DNA of 64,000 bases from Proteus mirabilis ATCC 29906 (GTDB lineage Bacteria > Pseudomonadota > Gammaproteobacteria > Enterobacterales > Enterobacteriaceae). The stretch covers positions 131,726 through 195,725 of the forward strand of contig NZ_GG668577.1 in NCBI RefSeq assembly GCF_000160755.1, given 5' to 3'. A model generated the notes under the pieces. It made no database searches. It was given only the letters and a program-made list of their open reading frames with translations, and was not told the DNA's origin. The first letter of the stretch is position 1, and the number at the start of each line of letters is the position of its first letter. The position numbers and the translations under genes were made by a program. Below are positions 32,973-49,308 of this stretch, in pieces.

Positions 32973-34915
32973 TGTCTGCATTACTAGAGCTCAACAACGT
33001 AAGCCGTTTATATACCAATGGTGAAGAAGACACGGTGGTACTGGATCAGATTTCACTGACGATTAATGCTGGGGAAATGGTCGCGATTATTGGTGCATCA
33101 GGCTCTGGGAAATCAACGCTAATGAACATATTAGGTTGCCTAGATAAGCCAAGCAGCGGTGAATATAAAGTGACTGGGCAATGTGTGGCAGATATGGAAA
33201 GTGACCAACTGGCTGCGCTACGCCGTGAACATTTTGGCTTTATTTTTCAACGCTACCATTTGATGGCGCATTTAACTGCTGAGCAAAATGTGGAGATCCC
33301 CGCCATATATGCAGGTAAAAGTACAGAGCAAAGAAAAGAGCGCGCCCGTGCGCTATTAACTCGCCTTGGTTTAGCAGAGCGTATTCACTATCGGCCAAGT
33401 CAGCTTTCCGGAGGTCAACAGCAAAGAGTCAGTATTGCCCGTGCATTAATGAATGGCGGAGAAGTGATCCTCGCCGATGAGCCAACGGGGGCATTAGATA
33501 GCCAATCGGGTAAAGAGGTAATGGCTATCTTAAAGCAATTAAATCAACAAGGGCATACGGTGATTATTGTCACTCACGATCCATTAATTGCCCAACAAGC
33601 CGATCGTATTATTGAAATTAAAGATGGTCAAATTATTAGCGATAATAATAATCACCATTCTGCACCAGTGAAAAAGGCACCACCTGCGATCCAAACCGCC
33701 TCTTATTTTCATCAAGTCATTGGACGTTTTACGCAGGCATTAAACATGGCTTGGCGAGCAATGGTGGTGAATAAAATTCGTACCTTGCTGACAATGTTGG
33801 GGATCATTATTGGCATTGCCTCTGTTGTCACCATTATTGTTATTGGTGATGCTGCCAAAGATAGGGTCTTAGCAGATATAAAAGCGATTGGCGCCAATAC
33901 CATTGATATCTATCCGGGTAAGGAGCTTGGTAGTGATTCACCAGAAGATAAACAATCCTTAACCATTCAAGATGTTGATGCGTTAAAACAGCAATCTTAT
34001 ATACAATCAGTGACACCACAGATTTACTTTAGCTCTCGATTACGTCGTGGTAATCAAGATGCGCCGGCAACAGTTTCTGGTGTTAACGAGGATTATTTTT
34101 CAGTGTATGCGTTGAAATTTGCACAGGGGAGCACTTTTACGCCTGATATGATCCATCGCCAAGCGCAAGTAGTCGTTATTGATGAAAATACTCGTCATCG
34201 TTTTTTCCCGAATAAACAAGCGGTGATTGGCGAGCAAATTATTATTCGTAATATTCCTTCTACTATCATAGGGGTGGTTGCAGAGCAAAAATCCACTTTT
34301 GGTGATAATAAGTCATTACGTGTCTGGGTGCCTTACAGTACGCTAAGTAGTCGAATTTATAATCGTAGTTATTTAGATAACATCACGGTAAAAGTAAAAG
34401 AGGGCTATGATGCGAGTGTTGCTGAGCAACAAATTCTCCGCTTATTAACGATCCGGCATGGTAAAAAAGATATTTTTACTTATAACATTGATAGCTTTAT
34501 TAAAGCGGCTGAAAAAACCACGCAAACTATGCAACTGTTTTTAACCTTGGTAGCGGTTATTTCGCTGGTGGTAGGCGGGATCGGCGTGATGAATATCATG
34601 TTGGTTTCTGTTACGGAAAGGACTCGGGAAATTGGTATTCGTATGGCGGTAGGCGCACGAGCCAGTGATGTTATGCAACAATTTTTAATTGAGTCAGTAC
34701 TGGTGTGTTTGGTGGGAGGATTATTAGGTATTAGCCTTTCATTTGCGATTGCTATGTTTGCCAGCATGATGCTACCCAATTGGCATTTTGTGTTCCAGCC
34801 CACGGCACTGATAAGTGCTTTTGCTTGCTCTACAGCAATTGGGGTTATTTTTGGTTTTTTACCGGCGAGAAATGCGGCCAAAATGAACCCTATTGATGCC
34901 TTAGCGAGAGAGTAA
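32972..34915 (+). CDS. macB: macrolide export ATP-binding/permease protein MacB
   Basis: Type VII ABC transporter of 647 residues acting as a mechanotransducer with MacA and TolC. The N-terminal nucleotide-binding domain has Walker A GASGSGKS at 41-48, LSGGQQQR and ADEPTGALD. TM1 (around 270-295) is followed by a large periplasmic domain (about 300-520), then three more membrane helices in the C-terminal FtsX-like domain (GGIGVMNIMLVSVTERTREIG). Length matches E. coli MacB. It is translationally coupled to macA. Confidence 0.94.
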   Translation: MSALLELNNVSRLYTNGEEDTVVLDQISLTINAGEMVAIIGASGSGKSTLMNILGCLDKPSSGEYKVTGQCVADMESDQLAALRREHFGFIFQRYHLMAHLTAEQNVEIPAIYAGKSTEQRKERARALLTRLGLAERIHYRPSQLSGGQQQRVSIARALMNGGEVILADEPTGALDSQSGKEVMAILKQLNQQGHTVIIVTHDPLIAQQADRIIEIKDGQIISDNNNHHSAPVKKAPPAIQTASYFHQVIGRFTQALNMAWRAMVVNKIRTLLTMLGIIIGIASVVTIIVIGDAAKDRVLADIKAIGANTIDIYPGKELGSDSPEDKQSLTIQDVDALKQQSYIQSVTPQIYFSSRLRRGNQDAPATVSGVNEDYFSVYALKFAQGSTFTPDMIHRQAQVVVIDENTRHRFFPNKQAVIGEQIIIRNIPSTIIGVVAEQKSTFGDNKSLRVWVPYSTLSSRIYNRSYLDNITVKVKEGYDASVAEQQILRLLTIRHGKKDIFTYNIDSFIKAAEKTTQTMQLFLTLVAVISLVVGGIGVMNIMLVSVTERTREIGIRMAVGARASDVMQQFLIESVLVCLVGGLLGISLSFAIAMFASMMLPNWHFVFQPTALISAFACSTAIGVIFGFLPARNAAKMNPIDALARE

Positions 34916-34939
34916 AATAGCGGTAGTCTATAAAAGATC

Positions 34940-34974
34940 AAAAGCCCTATCTTTCAAAAGATAAGGGCTTTTAT
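34940..34974 (+). terminator. rho-independent terminator of macB
   Basis: AAAAGCCC-TATCTTT pairs with AAAGATA-A-GGGCTTTT (one bulge), followed by TTTTATT, about 25 bases after the macB stop. Confidence 0.8.
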
Positions 34975-35077
34975 TGGTATGATAATGTGAGCGTCATTTT
35001 CTGTTTAAAGTGTGAAAATGGACGAAATAAGGGGCGAGAGCGGATAAAATATTATCCACATCATACTTACTTAACCA

Positions 35078-35287
35078 TTATTCGATAATAGGAATGATAA
35101 GATCAGCATGATCCCCTTTAGGTCCTTTTATTGTGCTATAATTAACTTTCTGACCCGCTTTCAGTGTGCGGTAGCCTTCCATTCTTATTGATGAATAATG
35201 GGCAAAAATATCTTCGCCACCTGCGGCAGGGGTAATGAAACCAAAACCCTTAGCGTTGTTAAACCACTTAACTGTACCTGTCTCCAT
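35078..35287 (-). CDS. cspD: cold-shock-like protein CspD
   Basis: Single OB-fold nucleic-acid-binding protein of 69 residues, with RNP1 KGFGFI and RNP2 DIFAHY. The start METGTVKWFNNAKGFGFI and the GYRTLKAGQ segment, together with divergent clpS next to it, identify CspD and not CspA/C/E. In E. coli it inhibits replication in stationary phase. The C terminus (IIPIIE) is a few residues shorter than in E. coli. Confidence 0.93.
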   Translation of the reverse strand: METGTVKWFNNAKGFGFITPAAGGEDIFAHYSSIRMEGYRTLKAGQKVNYSTIKGPKGDHADLIIPIIE

Positions 35288-35576
35288 ACTTAGCTTCTCT
35301 CATATACTTGTCTTTATTTACTTAACATTACTTTCAGTATATTTACTGAGCTGTTCATAAAACATACTCTAATTAATTGTTTCAATCGTCAAGGGGGAGA
35401 TGAGCAAGAAAATGTTCCGAGTAGGTGAAACTTTGATGTAGCTAACGCTTTGTTATTTATTTTGGTAGAAAAAGAGTTAATAAAAAACCGTTGATAGGCA
35501 GACTTTCCTATGAGATGGTAAACTGAATGTCATAGTGAGTCGTGACGTTTAACAAACCAATGAGTAACACATAACA

Positions 35577-35891
35577 ATGGGTCAGTTTGATTTTTTAACA
35601 GAAACTACACTAGGGGAGAAGGTCTCTCAGTTAAATGAGCCACCTGCGATGTATAAGGTGATCTTGAATAATGATGATTACACCCCCATGGATTTTGTTG
35701 TAGAAGTATTAACAATGTATTTTTTTCTTAACGAAGAAAAAGCCACACAAATTATGTTGGACGTTCATCATAAAGGGAAGGGAGTGTGTGGTGTCTATAG
35801 TGCGGATATCGCTGAAACTAAAGTTGCACAAGTGAATCAATACGCCAGAGAAAATGGCCATCCACTTTTGTGTACACTGGAAAAAGCGTAG
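35577..35891 (+). CDS. clpS: ATP-dependent Clp protease adaptor ClpS
   Basis: The N-degron adaptor that hands substrates with Phe, Leu, Trp or Tyr at the N terminus to ClpAP. It has 104 residues, with [21 protein letters not shown] (the conserved NDD-TPM binding region, in two parts), the His pocket in DVHHKG and the C-terminal PLLCTLEKA. clpA begins 30 bases later in the same unit. aat, which creates some of these N-degrons, lies 3 kb downstream. Confidence 0.95.
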   Translation: MGQFDFLTETTLGEKVSQLNEPPAMYKVILNNDDYTPMDFVVEVLTMYFFLNEEKATQIMLDVHHKGKGVCGVYSADIAETKVAQVNQYARENGHPLLCTLEKA

Positions 35892-35921
35892 TCCGGTGAG
35901 TCTTTTAAGGAGGAGGTGCTT

Positions 35922-38216
35922 ATGCTTAATCACGAATTAGAGCTTAGTCTTAACATTGCATTCGCGAAAGCCCGTGATAACAGACACGAATTTATGACTG
36001 TAGAGCACCTGTTGCTGGCGCTATTAAGTAACAAATCGGCGCGTGAAGCATTGGAAGCTTGTAAAGTCGATTTAGCAGTCTTACGCGAAGAGCTTGAAAT
36101 CTTTATTCGTAAAACGACACCTATTTTACCCGAGCATGTCGATAGAGAAACACAGCCAACCTTGAGTTTCCAACGTGTATTACAACGTGCTGTGTTCCAT
36201 GTGCAATCTTCAGGTAAAAATGAAGTTTCCGGTGCCAATGTGCTAGTGGCGATTTTTAGTGAGCAAGAGTCTCACGCCGCTTATCTACTACGTAAACATG
36301 ATGTTAGCCGTCTTGATGTGGTTAATTTTATCTCTCATGGCATTTTAAAAGATGATCAACAAAACAGTGATGATCAGTCTGATATGGGCGATATAAATGC
36401 ACAATCTCAACAAGAGATGCCACAAGGCGATGATCGCATGGATAATTTTACCACTAACTTAAACCAGTTGGCGCGTCAGGGTAAAATTGATCCACTTATC
36501 GGCCGTCAAGCGGAATTAGAAAGAACGATACAAGTCTTATGTCGTCGACGTAAAAATAATCCATTACTGGTCGGTGAATCGGGTGTCGGTAAAACGGCAA
36601 TTGCAGAAGGGCTAGCATGGCGTATTGAACAAAATGATGTGCCTGATGTGATGAAAGGCTGTACGCTCTATTCCCTTGATATTGGATCTTTATTAGCAGG
36701 CACCAAATATCGTGGTGATTTCGAAAAACGCTTTAAAGCATTATTGAAAACACTTGAAAAAGATGAAAAAAGTATCTTATTTATCGATGAAATTCATACC
36801 ATCATTGGTGCTGGTGCCGCCTCTGGTGGGCAAGTTGATGCCGCTAACTTAATTAAACCACTATTATCAAGTGGTCGTATTCGTGTGATTGGTTCAACCA
36901 CTTATCAAGAATTTAGTCAGATCTTTGAAAAAGATCGCGCCTTGGCTCGTCGTTTCCAAAAAATTGATGTAATTGAGCCTTCGGCAGATGAAACTGTATT
37001 AATTATTAAGGGATTGCGTCAGAAGTATGAAGCACATCACGATGTGCGTTATACCAATAAGGCCATTCAGGCAGCTGTTGATTTATCGGTTAAATACATT
37101 ACTGATAGACACCTTCCTGATAAAGCCATTGATGTTATTGATGAAGCCGGTGCGAAAACCCGTTTAATTGCACCAAGTAAACGTAAAAAGACGATTAATG
37201 TCTCTGATATTGAATCGGTAGTAGCAAAAATTGCCCGTATTCCAGAAAAAACGGTTTCTAGCAGTGATAAGTCAATGCTAAAAAATCTGGATAACCAATT
37301 AAAAATGTTGGTGTTCGGTCAAGATCAAGCTATTCATGCCTTGGCTGAATCTATCAAAATGAGCCGAGCAGGTTTAGGGCAAGAGAATAAGCCGGTTGGC
37401 TCTTTCTTATTTGCCGGACCAACTGGGGTGGGTAAAACAGAAGTAACGGTCCAGTTGGCGAAAGCGCTTAATATTAAGCTACTGCGCTTTGATATGTCTG
37501 AATATATGGAACGACATACGGTAAGCCGTTTAATTGGGGCACCTCCTGGTTATGTTGGTTTTGATCAAGGTGGATTACTCACAGATGCGGTGATTAAAAA
37601 CCCTTATTCTGTAGTGTTACTTGATGAGATTGAAAAAGCACATCCCGATGTGTTTAACATTCTGCTACAAGTGATGGATAACGGAACACTTACTGATAAT
37701 AATGGCCGTAAAGCTGATTTTCGTAATGTGATTTTGGTGATGACAACCAATGCGGGTGTTCATGAAACGCAACGTAAATCGATAGGGTTTACTGAACAAG
37801 ATCATAGCACTGATGCCATGGTTGAAATCAAAAAAGCGTTTTCCCCAGAGTTTCGTAACCGTTTGGATGGCATTATTTGGTTTAATGCGCTATCAGCCGA
37901 TATTATTGCTATGGTGGTTGATAAATTTATTGTCGAGTTACAAGCTCAATTGGATGATAAAGGGGTATCGCTAGAGGTAAGTCAAGAAGCTCGCCAATGG
38001 CTAAGTGATAAAGGTTACGATAAAGCAATGGGAGCAAGACCTATGGCGCGCGTAATTCAAGAAAATCTGAAAAAACCATTAGCCAATGAAATTCTGTTTG
38101 GCTCGTTAGTTAATGGCGGATCGGTTTCTGTGACCTTAAATGACCAAGAAAATAAATTACAGTACCAATTTACTAGCCAAGAAAAATTGGCTAAAAAAGA
38201 AGATACCGTTATTTAA
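35922..38216 (+). CDS. clpA: ATP-dependent Clp protease ATP-binding subunit ClpA
   Basis: Hexameric AAA+ unfoldase that feeds ClpP. The 764-residue protein has the Clp N domain (1-145), an acidic linker rich in Gln and Asp (147-175), AAA domain 1 with GESGVGKT and domain 2 with GPTGVGKT. The ClpP-docking IGF-type loop is [11 protein letters not shown] near the C-terminal half. A GTG two codons earlier is in frame, but the ATG at 35922 follows a strong AAGGAGGAGG and gives [11 protein letters not shown] as in E. coli. Confidence 0.96.
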   Translation: MLNHELELSLNIAFAKARDNRHEFMTVEHLLLALLSNKSAREALEACKVDLAVLREELEIFIRKTTPILPEHVDRETQPTLSFQRVLQRAVFHVQSSGKNEVSGANVLVAIFSEQESHAAYLLRKHDVSRLDVVNFISHGILKDDQQNSDDQSDMGDINAQSQQEMPQGDDRMDNFTTNLNQLARQGKIDPLIGRQAELERTIQVLCRRRKNNPLLVGESGVGKTAIAEGLAWRIEQNDVPDVMKGCTLYSLDIGSLLAGTKYRGDFEKRFKALLKTLEKDEKSILFIDEIHTIIGAGAASGGQVDAANLIKPLLSSGRIRVIGSTTYQEFSQIFEKDRALARRFQKIDVIEPSADETVLIIKGLRQKYEAHHDVRYTNKAIQAAVDLSVKYITDRHLPDKAIDVIDEAGAKTRLIAPSKRKKTINVSDIESVVAKIARIPEKTVSSSDKSMLKNLDNQLKMLVFGQDQAIHALAESIKMSRAGLGQENKPVGSFLFAGPTGVGKTEVTVQLAKALNIKLLRFDMSEYMERHTVSRLIGAPPGYVGFDQGGLLTDAVIKNPYSVVLLDEIEKAHPDVFNILLQVMDNGTLTDNNGRKADFRNVILVMTTNAGVHETQRKSIGFTEQDHSTDAMVEIKKAFSPEFRNRLDGIIWFNALSADIIAMVVDKFIVELQAQLDDKGVSLEVSQEARQWLSDKGYDKAMGARPMARVIQENLKKPLANEILFGSLVNGGSVSVTLNDQENKLQYQFTSQEKLAKKEDTVI

Positions 38217-38248
38217 TAATAGCGGTTTATCTTAGGCTAAAAAGCAGA

Positions 38249-38295
38249 CACCACAGGTCAGCATCAATTCATGCTTTGCCTGTGGTGTTTTTTTT
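38249..38295 (+). terminator. rho-independent terminator of clpA
   Basis: ACACCACAGG / CCTGTGGTGT outer arms with an inner AGCAT/ATGCT pair, followed by eight T, about 33 bases past clpA. Confidence 0.88.
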
Positions 38296-38335
38296 CACCC
38301 GAAATGATGATATTGCGGGAGAGAATGGATTGGGA

Positions 38336-38554
<219 letters not shown>

Positions 38555-38873
38555 CTAATCCTCTAAGTTTTAATAACCATATTTTTTAAACGGCAAGATA
38601 ATGCCGAAAATATTGTCCTATGTAAAGGAATGTTATTGGTTAACAAAGATGTTTGCTTTGCTAACAAGTTAATATTCCTTACCGTTACTTGTGTTTTAGT
38701 TGCTGAAAAACAAGGTTAATAACACAAGTCATAATTCTTTATTGTGCGGTATTTATTGCAATAAAATAACAACATCCAAACCACACTTTGGATGTGCAAG
38801 ATGAATTTTTGTATAGACCACAGCAGTGAAATTCTATTTAAAATCTGATGGGCTTTACAAAAACGAGTGGTGA
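38555..38873 (-). promoter_or_regulatory. upstream region of infA
   Basis: A 319-base interval between infA and aat. It should hold infA promoters. ACATCCAAA...TTTGGATGT (around 38770-38793) is a short inverted repeat that could be the aat/cydDC terminator. No tRNA gene is seen. Confidence 0.4.
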
Positions 38874-39566
38874 TTATAATTCCAACGATTGCTGATACCA
38901 ACACTTTTTATCAATAATCACCTTTTTCCAACGAGATAGCGCCTCTAAATAGCGATCTCTGGCAATTTCTATCGCACCTAATGCTGCCGTATGAGAGTTT
39001 AACACTTGGCAATCAAATAGTTGACCCCCATAACGCAGAAAATGGTTATAAAAAGCAACAAAGGCACATTTAGAAGCATTATTTCGACGACTAAACATTG
39101 ATTCACCGCAGAAAACGGCACCAACGTTAACCCCATATAAACCACCGACCAATTCGTCGCCCTCCCAAACTTCTACAGAATGGGCTTCTCCTTGTTGGTG
39201 CAATGCCCGATAGCCGGTTTTTATATCAGGGCCTATCCAAGTTCCCTCATTACGTACACTACAGGCCTCAATGACATCAGAGAATGCCTGATTTAAGGTG
39301 ATGGTATAAGGCGCTTGGCGTAAAAACTTACGTAACGTACGACCAATATGCAATGTTCCTGCGGGTAAGACAGCTCGGGGATCGGGTGACCACCATAACG
39401 GCGTTTCATGGGGTGTATACCAAGGGAAAATCCCCGTTTGATAAGCCTCTTTCAAACGAGCAGGGGAAATATCGCCGCCAATTGCCAATAACCCACTTGG
39501 CTCTTTTAAAGCCAAATGGGGGGCAGGAAAAGTCACATCGTGTTCATCTAATTGAAACAACGGCAT
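38874..39566 (-). CDS. aat: leucyl/phenylalanyl-tRNA--protein transferase
   Basis: Adds Leu or Phe to proteins with N-terminal Lys or Arg, making them ClpS/ClpAP substrates. From the ATG at 39566 it has 230 residues; the frame has two earlier adjacent ATGs (39581, 39578) inside cydC. The one chosen follows the cydC TAA directly with GAGGCG before it, and matches the usual length. Conserved stretches are [45 protein letters not shown] and [14 protein letters not shown]. It lies in the cydDC unit, as in E. coli. Confidence 0.93.
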   Translation of the reverse strand: MPLFQLDEHDVTFPAPHLALKEPSGLLAIGGDISPARLKEAYQTGIFPWYTPHETPLWWSPDPRAVLPAGTLHIGRTLRKFLRQAPYTITLNQAFSDVIEACSVRNEGTWIGPDIKTGYRALHQQGEAHSVEVWEGDELVGGLYGVNVGAVFCGESMFSRRNNASKCAFVAFYNHFLRYGGQLFDCQVLNSHTAALGAIEIARDRYLEALSRWKKVIIDKKCWYQQSLEL

Positions 39567-39567
39567 A

Positions 39568-41319
39568 TTACGCCTCATCATGTGGCATTAACAATGCTTG
39601 TCTTTGATGAAATTTAGCATACTGACCTTGCTGTTGTAATAACTGACGATGCGTGCCGGTTTCGACAATATGACCGCCATCCATCACACAAATTTTATCC
39701 ATTTTATCTAGCCCAGAAAGTCGGTGGGTGATCATTAATACCGCTTTTCCTTGGCAATGTTGCTGTAATAGCGCGAGGATCTGTTGCTCTGTATCTGCAT
39801 CAAGACCTTCTGTTGGCTCATCAAGTAAAATTAGTGGTGCATTATGGAGTATGGCTCTTGCCAGCCCTAAACGTCGTTGTTCGCCTCCAGAAAGCTGTCT
39901 TCCACCATCACCCATCCATGCATTTAAACCTTCATCATTTTCGACCAGTTGTTCAAGACCAACTTGGCGTAGAACATGAGTAAGCTCTTCATCTGTCGCA
40001 TCTTCTTTTGCCATAATTAAGTTCTCTCTTAAAGTATGGCTAAAAACATGCACACGTTGAGGTACAACAGACATCATTGAACGTAATGTCGCTTCATCAT
40101 AATCAGCAAGAGATAAATGATTTAATGTGATCACGCCCTGAGAGGGGTCGAACGCGCGATTGACTAATTGTAAGAGTGTTGATTTACCACAACCCGTTTT
40201 ACCCAGTAATGCCACATGTTGTCCTGCTTCAATGGTGAGATCAACATGATTGATCACAGGCATGGGTTGATTAGGATAGGTAAAGCAGACATCCCGTAGT
40301 GTTAATGAGGCGCTCGGTTTTATCTCTCCCCCTTGGGCTGGGAAGGTGACATCGGGTTGTTGCTCAATTAAATGCGTAATACGCGTAGCCGATGTCATGA
40401 CTTGCCCTAAATGTTGAAATGCGACAGTCACCGGGCCGAGCGATTCAAATGCCGCTAATGCACAGAAAGTAAAGAGAGCGATGAGTGCTTCTGGCATAAA
40501 GTGGGCATCAATACCATCGGCAGCTAACCATAAAATCAGTGTGGCGGTTAATCCCGAGGCCAAAATCATTAGCGATTGAGATAAACCAGTTAAGTTAGCT
40601 TGTTGTGCTTGACGGCGCAGCCAGCGTGCTTCAAGTTGCGCTAAATTTTGTCTAAAGCGAGGAAGGGCGCCAAAAATTGTTAATTCAGCTTGCCCTTGTA
40701 ACATACTGGTGAGTACGGTGCGATATTGCCCTCTTAGATCTGTGAGATCACGACCAATGGGCTTTCCGGCATAATAAAATACAAAAGGTAATACCACCAG
40801 CAGGGTGAGCATAATACCACCTAGCGTATTTGCTAAGCGAGCATCAATAAGCCCAAGCCCAAACATAATGGTCATGATAACCACAAAGGCGGCAATTATC
40901 GGTGAGATCACCCGAATATAAAGGTGATCTAAGGTTTCAACATCAGCCACTAAACGGTTAAGTAATTCACCTTGACGAAAACGGGCGATCCCCCCAGGAG
41001 AGAGCGGTAAAATTTTCTTAAAAGTGAAAACACGCAAGTGTGAGAGTACACGAAAGGTGGCATCATGACTGACAAGACGCTCAAAATAACGCCCCGCAGT
41101 ACGAAATATTGCCGCACCTCGTACCCCAGCGGCGGGTAACATATAGTTAAAACTATAAATGCCCGCAAAACCCGCTAATGACGTGCCCGCTAAGAACCAG
41201 CCAGAAAGTGTTAAAAGGCCAATACTGGCTAATAATGTTAAAATTGCCAACAAAATACCCAGTAACAGCATAAACCAGTGACGACGGTATAACGCGAGAA
41301 AAGGAAGCAGTACTCTCAT
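39568..41319 (-). CDS. cydC: heterodimeric ABC transporter subunit CydC
   Basis: With CydD it forms an inner-membrane ABC transporter needed for cytochrome bd assembly; glutathione/cysteine export and heme binding have both been reported. The 583-residue chain has six membrane helices (about 1-310) and an ATPase domain with Walker A GKTGCGKS, signature [10 protein letters not shown] and [10 protein letters not shown]. The start ATG at 41319 follows AGAGGAAC; a TTG two codons upstream is in frame. [14 protein letters not shown] matches E. coli. It begins three bases after the cydD stop. Confidence 0.94.
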   Translation of the reverse strand: MRVLLPFLALYRRHWFMLLLGILLAILTLLASIGLLTLSGWFLAGTSLAGFAGIYSFNYMLPAAGVRGAAIFRTAGRYFERLVSHDATFRVLSHLRVFTFKKILPLSPGGIARFRQGELLNRLVADVETLDHLYIRVISPIIAAFVVIMTIMFGLGLIDARLANTLGGIMLTLLVVLPFVFYYAGKPIGRDLTDLRGQYRTVLTSMLQGQAELTIFGALPRFRQNLAQLEARWLRRQAQQANLTGLSQSLMILASGLTATLILWLAADGIDAHFMPEALIALFTFCALAAFESLGPVTVAFQHLGQVMTSATRITHLIEQQPDVTFPAQGGEIKPSASLTLRDVCFTYPNQPMPVINHVDLTIEAGQHVALLGKTGCGKSTLLQLVNRAFDPSQGVITLNHLSLADYDEATLRSMMSVVPQRVHVFSHTLRENLIMAKEDATDEELTHVLRQVGLEQLVENDEGLNAWMGDGGRQLSGGEQRRLGLARAILHNAPLILLDEPTEGLDADTEQQILALLQQHCQGKAVLMITHRLSGLDKMDKICVMDGGHIVETGTHRQLLQQQGQYAKFHQRQALLMPHDEA

Positions 41320-41321
41320 GA

Positions 41322-43091
41322 TCAAAGTTCCTCTTTACGATGAGCAAGAAGACGAGCAAAGGCACCATGTTGTTGACTGAGTGACTGATAAGTCCCAGTT
41401 TCAATGATTTGCCCTTTTTCCATTACCCAAATCTGATCATATTCCATCGTTTCTTCTAATAAGTGGGTAATCAACAGCGTCGTTTGATGTAATGAAGCTT
41501 CATTAAGCGCTTGCATAACGCGCTGTTCACTGTGAGAGTCTAAACTTGCTGCTGGCTCATCTAATAATAAAAAGTGACAAGGTGATAAAAGGGCGCGAGC
41601 TACCGCAATACGTTGGGCTTGACCAACAGAAAGACGGGCAGCATTATCACCAATAATGGTGTTTAAACCATCCGGTAATTCGTTAATAAAATCACTTACA
41701 TAAGCTTTTTCAATAGCTTGATTTATCTTCGCTTCACTGGCGTTCGGATCACTTAAACGAATATTATCCAGCAGGGTTTGCTCTGGTAAGTTAGGGTTTT
41801 GTCCCACCCAGCTGATATATTGGCGCCATGCCTGTGGAGAGAGTTGAGTTAACTCAACACCATTGACGGTTAATGAGCCACGATAAGGTAAAAAACCTAA
41901 CAATACATTAAGTAATGAGCTCTTACCTGCGCCACTTTGCCCGACCAGCGCAATACGCTGTTTGGGATGAATGGTAAAGTTAAGAGGGCCTGCCAGTTTG
42001 GCTCCTTGATGTGACAAAATTTCTAATTGCTGGGCAACTATTTCAATACCTTGGTCGGTATTAATAGTTTGATTACCCGTAGGTTGGGGCTGTTCACCTT
42101 CGGCTTCTAAAAACTCAACCAAAGAGCCAGCTGCACCTACCGCCTGTGCTTTAGCATGATAATAGGTGCCTAAGTCGCGTAATGGTTGGAAAAACTCAGG
42201 GGCAAGGATCAGGGCTAAAAAACCAGAAAATAACGTCACGCCTAACCCATAATCACCAAAGCTCAATTCTCCAAGATAGGAAAAACCAAAATAGACCGCG
42301 ACGACCGCAATGGATACGGCGGTAAAGAATTCTAATACGCCAGAAGAGAGAAATGCCATACGTAGCACTTCCATGGTTCGCTTACGAAAGTCTTCCGTTG
42401 CATCCGTTATCTGTTTTACTTCTGCATCACCACGGTTGAATAGGCGCAATGTATCCAAACCACGTAATCTATCAAGGAAGTTGCCACTTAAGCGACCTAA
42501 GGCAAGAAAATTACGCCGGTTAGCATCTGCTGCGCCTAAGCCAACTAACGCCATAAATAAAGGAATAAGAGGGGCTGTGACAAAAAGAATTAATCCTGCG
42601 GCCCAATTAATAGGAAAAATGGTAATAAGAATAAGCAAAGGTACAATAGAGGCGAGATACATTTGCGGTAGATAACGCGCATAGTAATCTTGCATATCTT
42701 CTATTTGTTCTAGAATAATCGTTGCCCAACTTCCTGCGGGCTTGCCTTTGACCCATACAGGGCCTAGCGCTTCAAGTCTATCAAGTACTATTTTGCGAAT
42801 TTGCTGTCTGACCGCCATACCACAGCGATAGCCTACACGTTCGCGTATCGCCATCACGACAGCGCGTAAAATAAAGATGCTGATAAGGATAAGGAAAGTA
42901 GTCGTATGTGTATCACGACTTAGCCCATCCATAATGAACGCTTGTAGTAGAATGGCTAATAACCATGCTTGCGCAATAATTAATAAACCACTGACTACCC
43001 CTAAAATCATTGATAGCCGTAACCAACGGCGGGCTGGAGCACTTTGCTGTTTCAGCCATCGAACCAATTCATTTTGTTTAGTTTTATCCAT
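41322..43091 (-). CDS. cydD: heterodimeric ABC transporter subunit CydD
   Basis: Partner of CydC, 589 residues from the ATG at 43091; the frame runs eleven codons further up, but MDKTKQNELVRWLKQQ matches the E. coli start. The membrane domain (about 1-320) contains WVKGKPAGSWATIILEQ and YYARYLPQM. The ATPase domain has Walker A GQSGAGKS, signature LSVGQAQR and LLDEPAASLD. The signature is atypical (SVGQ, not SGGQ), as in E. coli CydD. It is the first gene of cydD-cydC-aat. Confidence 0.94.
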   Translation of the reverse strand: MDKTKQNELVRWLKQQSAPARRWLRLSMILGVVSGLLIIAQAWLLAILLQAFIMDGLSRDTHTTTFLILISIFILRAVVMAIRERVGYRCGMAVRQQIRKIVLDRLEALGPVWVKGKPAGSWATIILEQIEDMQDYYARYLPQMYLASIVPLLILITIFPINWAAGLILFVTAPLIPLFMALVGLGAADANRRNFLALGRLSGNFLDRLRGLDTLRLFNRGDAEVKQITDATEDFRKRTMEVLRMAFLSSGVLEFFTAVSIAVVAVYFGFSYLGELSFGDYGLGVTLFSGFLALILAPEFFQPLRDLGTYYHAKAQAVGAAGSLVEFLEAEGEQPQPTGNQTINTDQGIEIVAQQLEILSHQGAKLAGPLNFTIHPKQRIALVGQSGAGKSSLLNVLLGFLPYRGSLTVNGVELTQLSPQAWRQYISWVGQNPNLPEQTLLDNIRLSDPNASEAKINQAIEKAYVSDFINELPDGLNTIIGDNAARLSVGQAQRIAVARALLSPCHFLLLDEPAASLDSHSEQRVMQALNEASLHQTTLLITHLLEETMEYDQIWVMEKGQIIETGTYQSLSQQHGAFARLLAHRKEEL

Positions 43092-43184
43092 GAGAAAAGA
43101 TTCAAATCTGCAGGTGAGATACAAAGTATCAAAAACGCCAAGAATAATAATTACTCTTTAACGACCAAGCTAGTATGTTACATG

Positions 43185-43212
43185 GTAAAAGGCGCTACTG
43201 AAATAGCGCCTT
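43185..43212 (-). terminator. rho-independent terminator of trxB
   Basis: On the minus strand AAGGCGCTA / TAGCGCCTT with a six-base loop, followed by TTTT, about 18 bases past the trxB stop. Confidence 0.8.
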
Positions 43213-43229
43213 GAAAGGAAGTGAGGATT

Positions 43230-44731
<1,502 letters not shown>

Positions 44732-45226
44732 ATGATTGATAATAAAAAACGTCCGGGTAAAGATCTTGATAGAATAGACCGGAATATTCTAAATGAGCTT
44801 CAAAAAGATGGTCGTATCTCAAACGTTGAGCTGTCTAAACGCGTTGGTTTATCACCAACTCCATGTTTAGAGCGTGTACGCCGATTAGAACGCCAAGGAT
44901 TTATTTCTGGTTATACTGCGCTATTAAACCCCCATTACCTAGATGCATCTCTGTTGGTATTTGTGGAAATCACATTAAACCGTGGTGCGCCAGATGTCTT
45001 TGAACAATTTAATATGGCTGTTCAAAAACTTGAAGAGATCCAAGAATGTCATTTAGTTTCTGGTGACTTTGACTATCTGTTGAAAACTCGTGTACCTGAT
45101 ATGTCTGCTTATCGTAAATTATTAGGCGAAACGCTATTACGTCTTCCTGGTGTAAACGACACCCGCACTTATGTGGTGATGGAAGAAGTAAAACAAAGCA
45201 ATCGCCTAGTGATTAAAACACGCTAA
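44732..45226 (+). CDS. lrp: leucine-responsive regulatory protein
   Basis: Global feast/famine regulator of 164 residues. It has an N-terminal helix-turn-helix (about 15-60; NVELSKRVGLSPTPCLERVRRL) and a C-terminal RAM ligand-binding domain (GAPDVFEQFN, VSGDFDYLLKTRV). It is almost identical to E. coli Lrp, differing at only a few sites such as the second and third residues. It may control sdaCB, whose E. coli counterparts belong to the Lrp regulon. A purine-rich GAGAG tract precedes the ATG. Confidence 0.97.
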   Translation: MIDNKKRPGKDLDRIDRNILNELQKDGRISNVELSKRVGLSPTPCLERVRRLERQGFISGYTALLNPHYLDASLLVFVEITLNRGAPDVFEQFNMAVQKLEEIQECHLVSGDFDYLLKTRVPDMSAYRKLLGETLLRLPGVNDTRTYVVMEEVKQSNRLVIKTR

Positions 45227-45291
45227 GCCTGCTAATAGGTTAGTGCAAAACAGGATAAAGTTAGGTACACTCCTGTTTATGTATACAGTTT

Positions 45292-45321
45292 CAACGCTGG
45301 GTTATCTCAGCGTTGTTCCGT
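45292..45321 (+). terminator. possible terminator of lrp
   Basis: CAACGCTG / CAGCGTTG eight-base arms with an eight-base loop, then TTCCGTTT, a weak T-tract. It lies between lrp and ftsK, so some read-through is likely. Confidence 0.5.
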
Positions 45322-45353
45322 TTAAACCTTAAGTGAAACCTGGAGAGCCCTCT

Positions 45354-49196
<3,843 letters not shown>

Positions 49197-49263
49197 TATC
49201 TTGAAAACAGAGTTATCAGCGCTTAAATCAGCATGATAATCTAATAAATATCACTATAACTTA

Positions 49264-49286
49264 TACGCCGACATGATGTCGGCGTA
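49264..49286 (+). repeat. hairpin in the ftsK-lolA intergenic region
   Basis: TACGCCGACAT and ATGTCGGCGTA are perfect 11-base arms around a single G, the strongest GC-rich palindrome in the gap. It ends 22 bases before the lolA ATG and lacks a T-run, so it is not a standard terminator. It could protect the lolA message or attenuate ftsK read-through. Confidence 0.6.
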
Positions 49287-49308
49287 ATCTCAGTCAGAGG
49301 CGTGTTGA

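Noticed and set aside
38555-38873. A tRNA gene near infA
   Set aside because: No T-arm (GTTCRA-type) sequence or acceptor stem was found on either strand here or elsewhere in the window.
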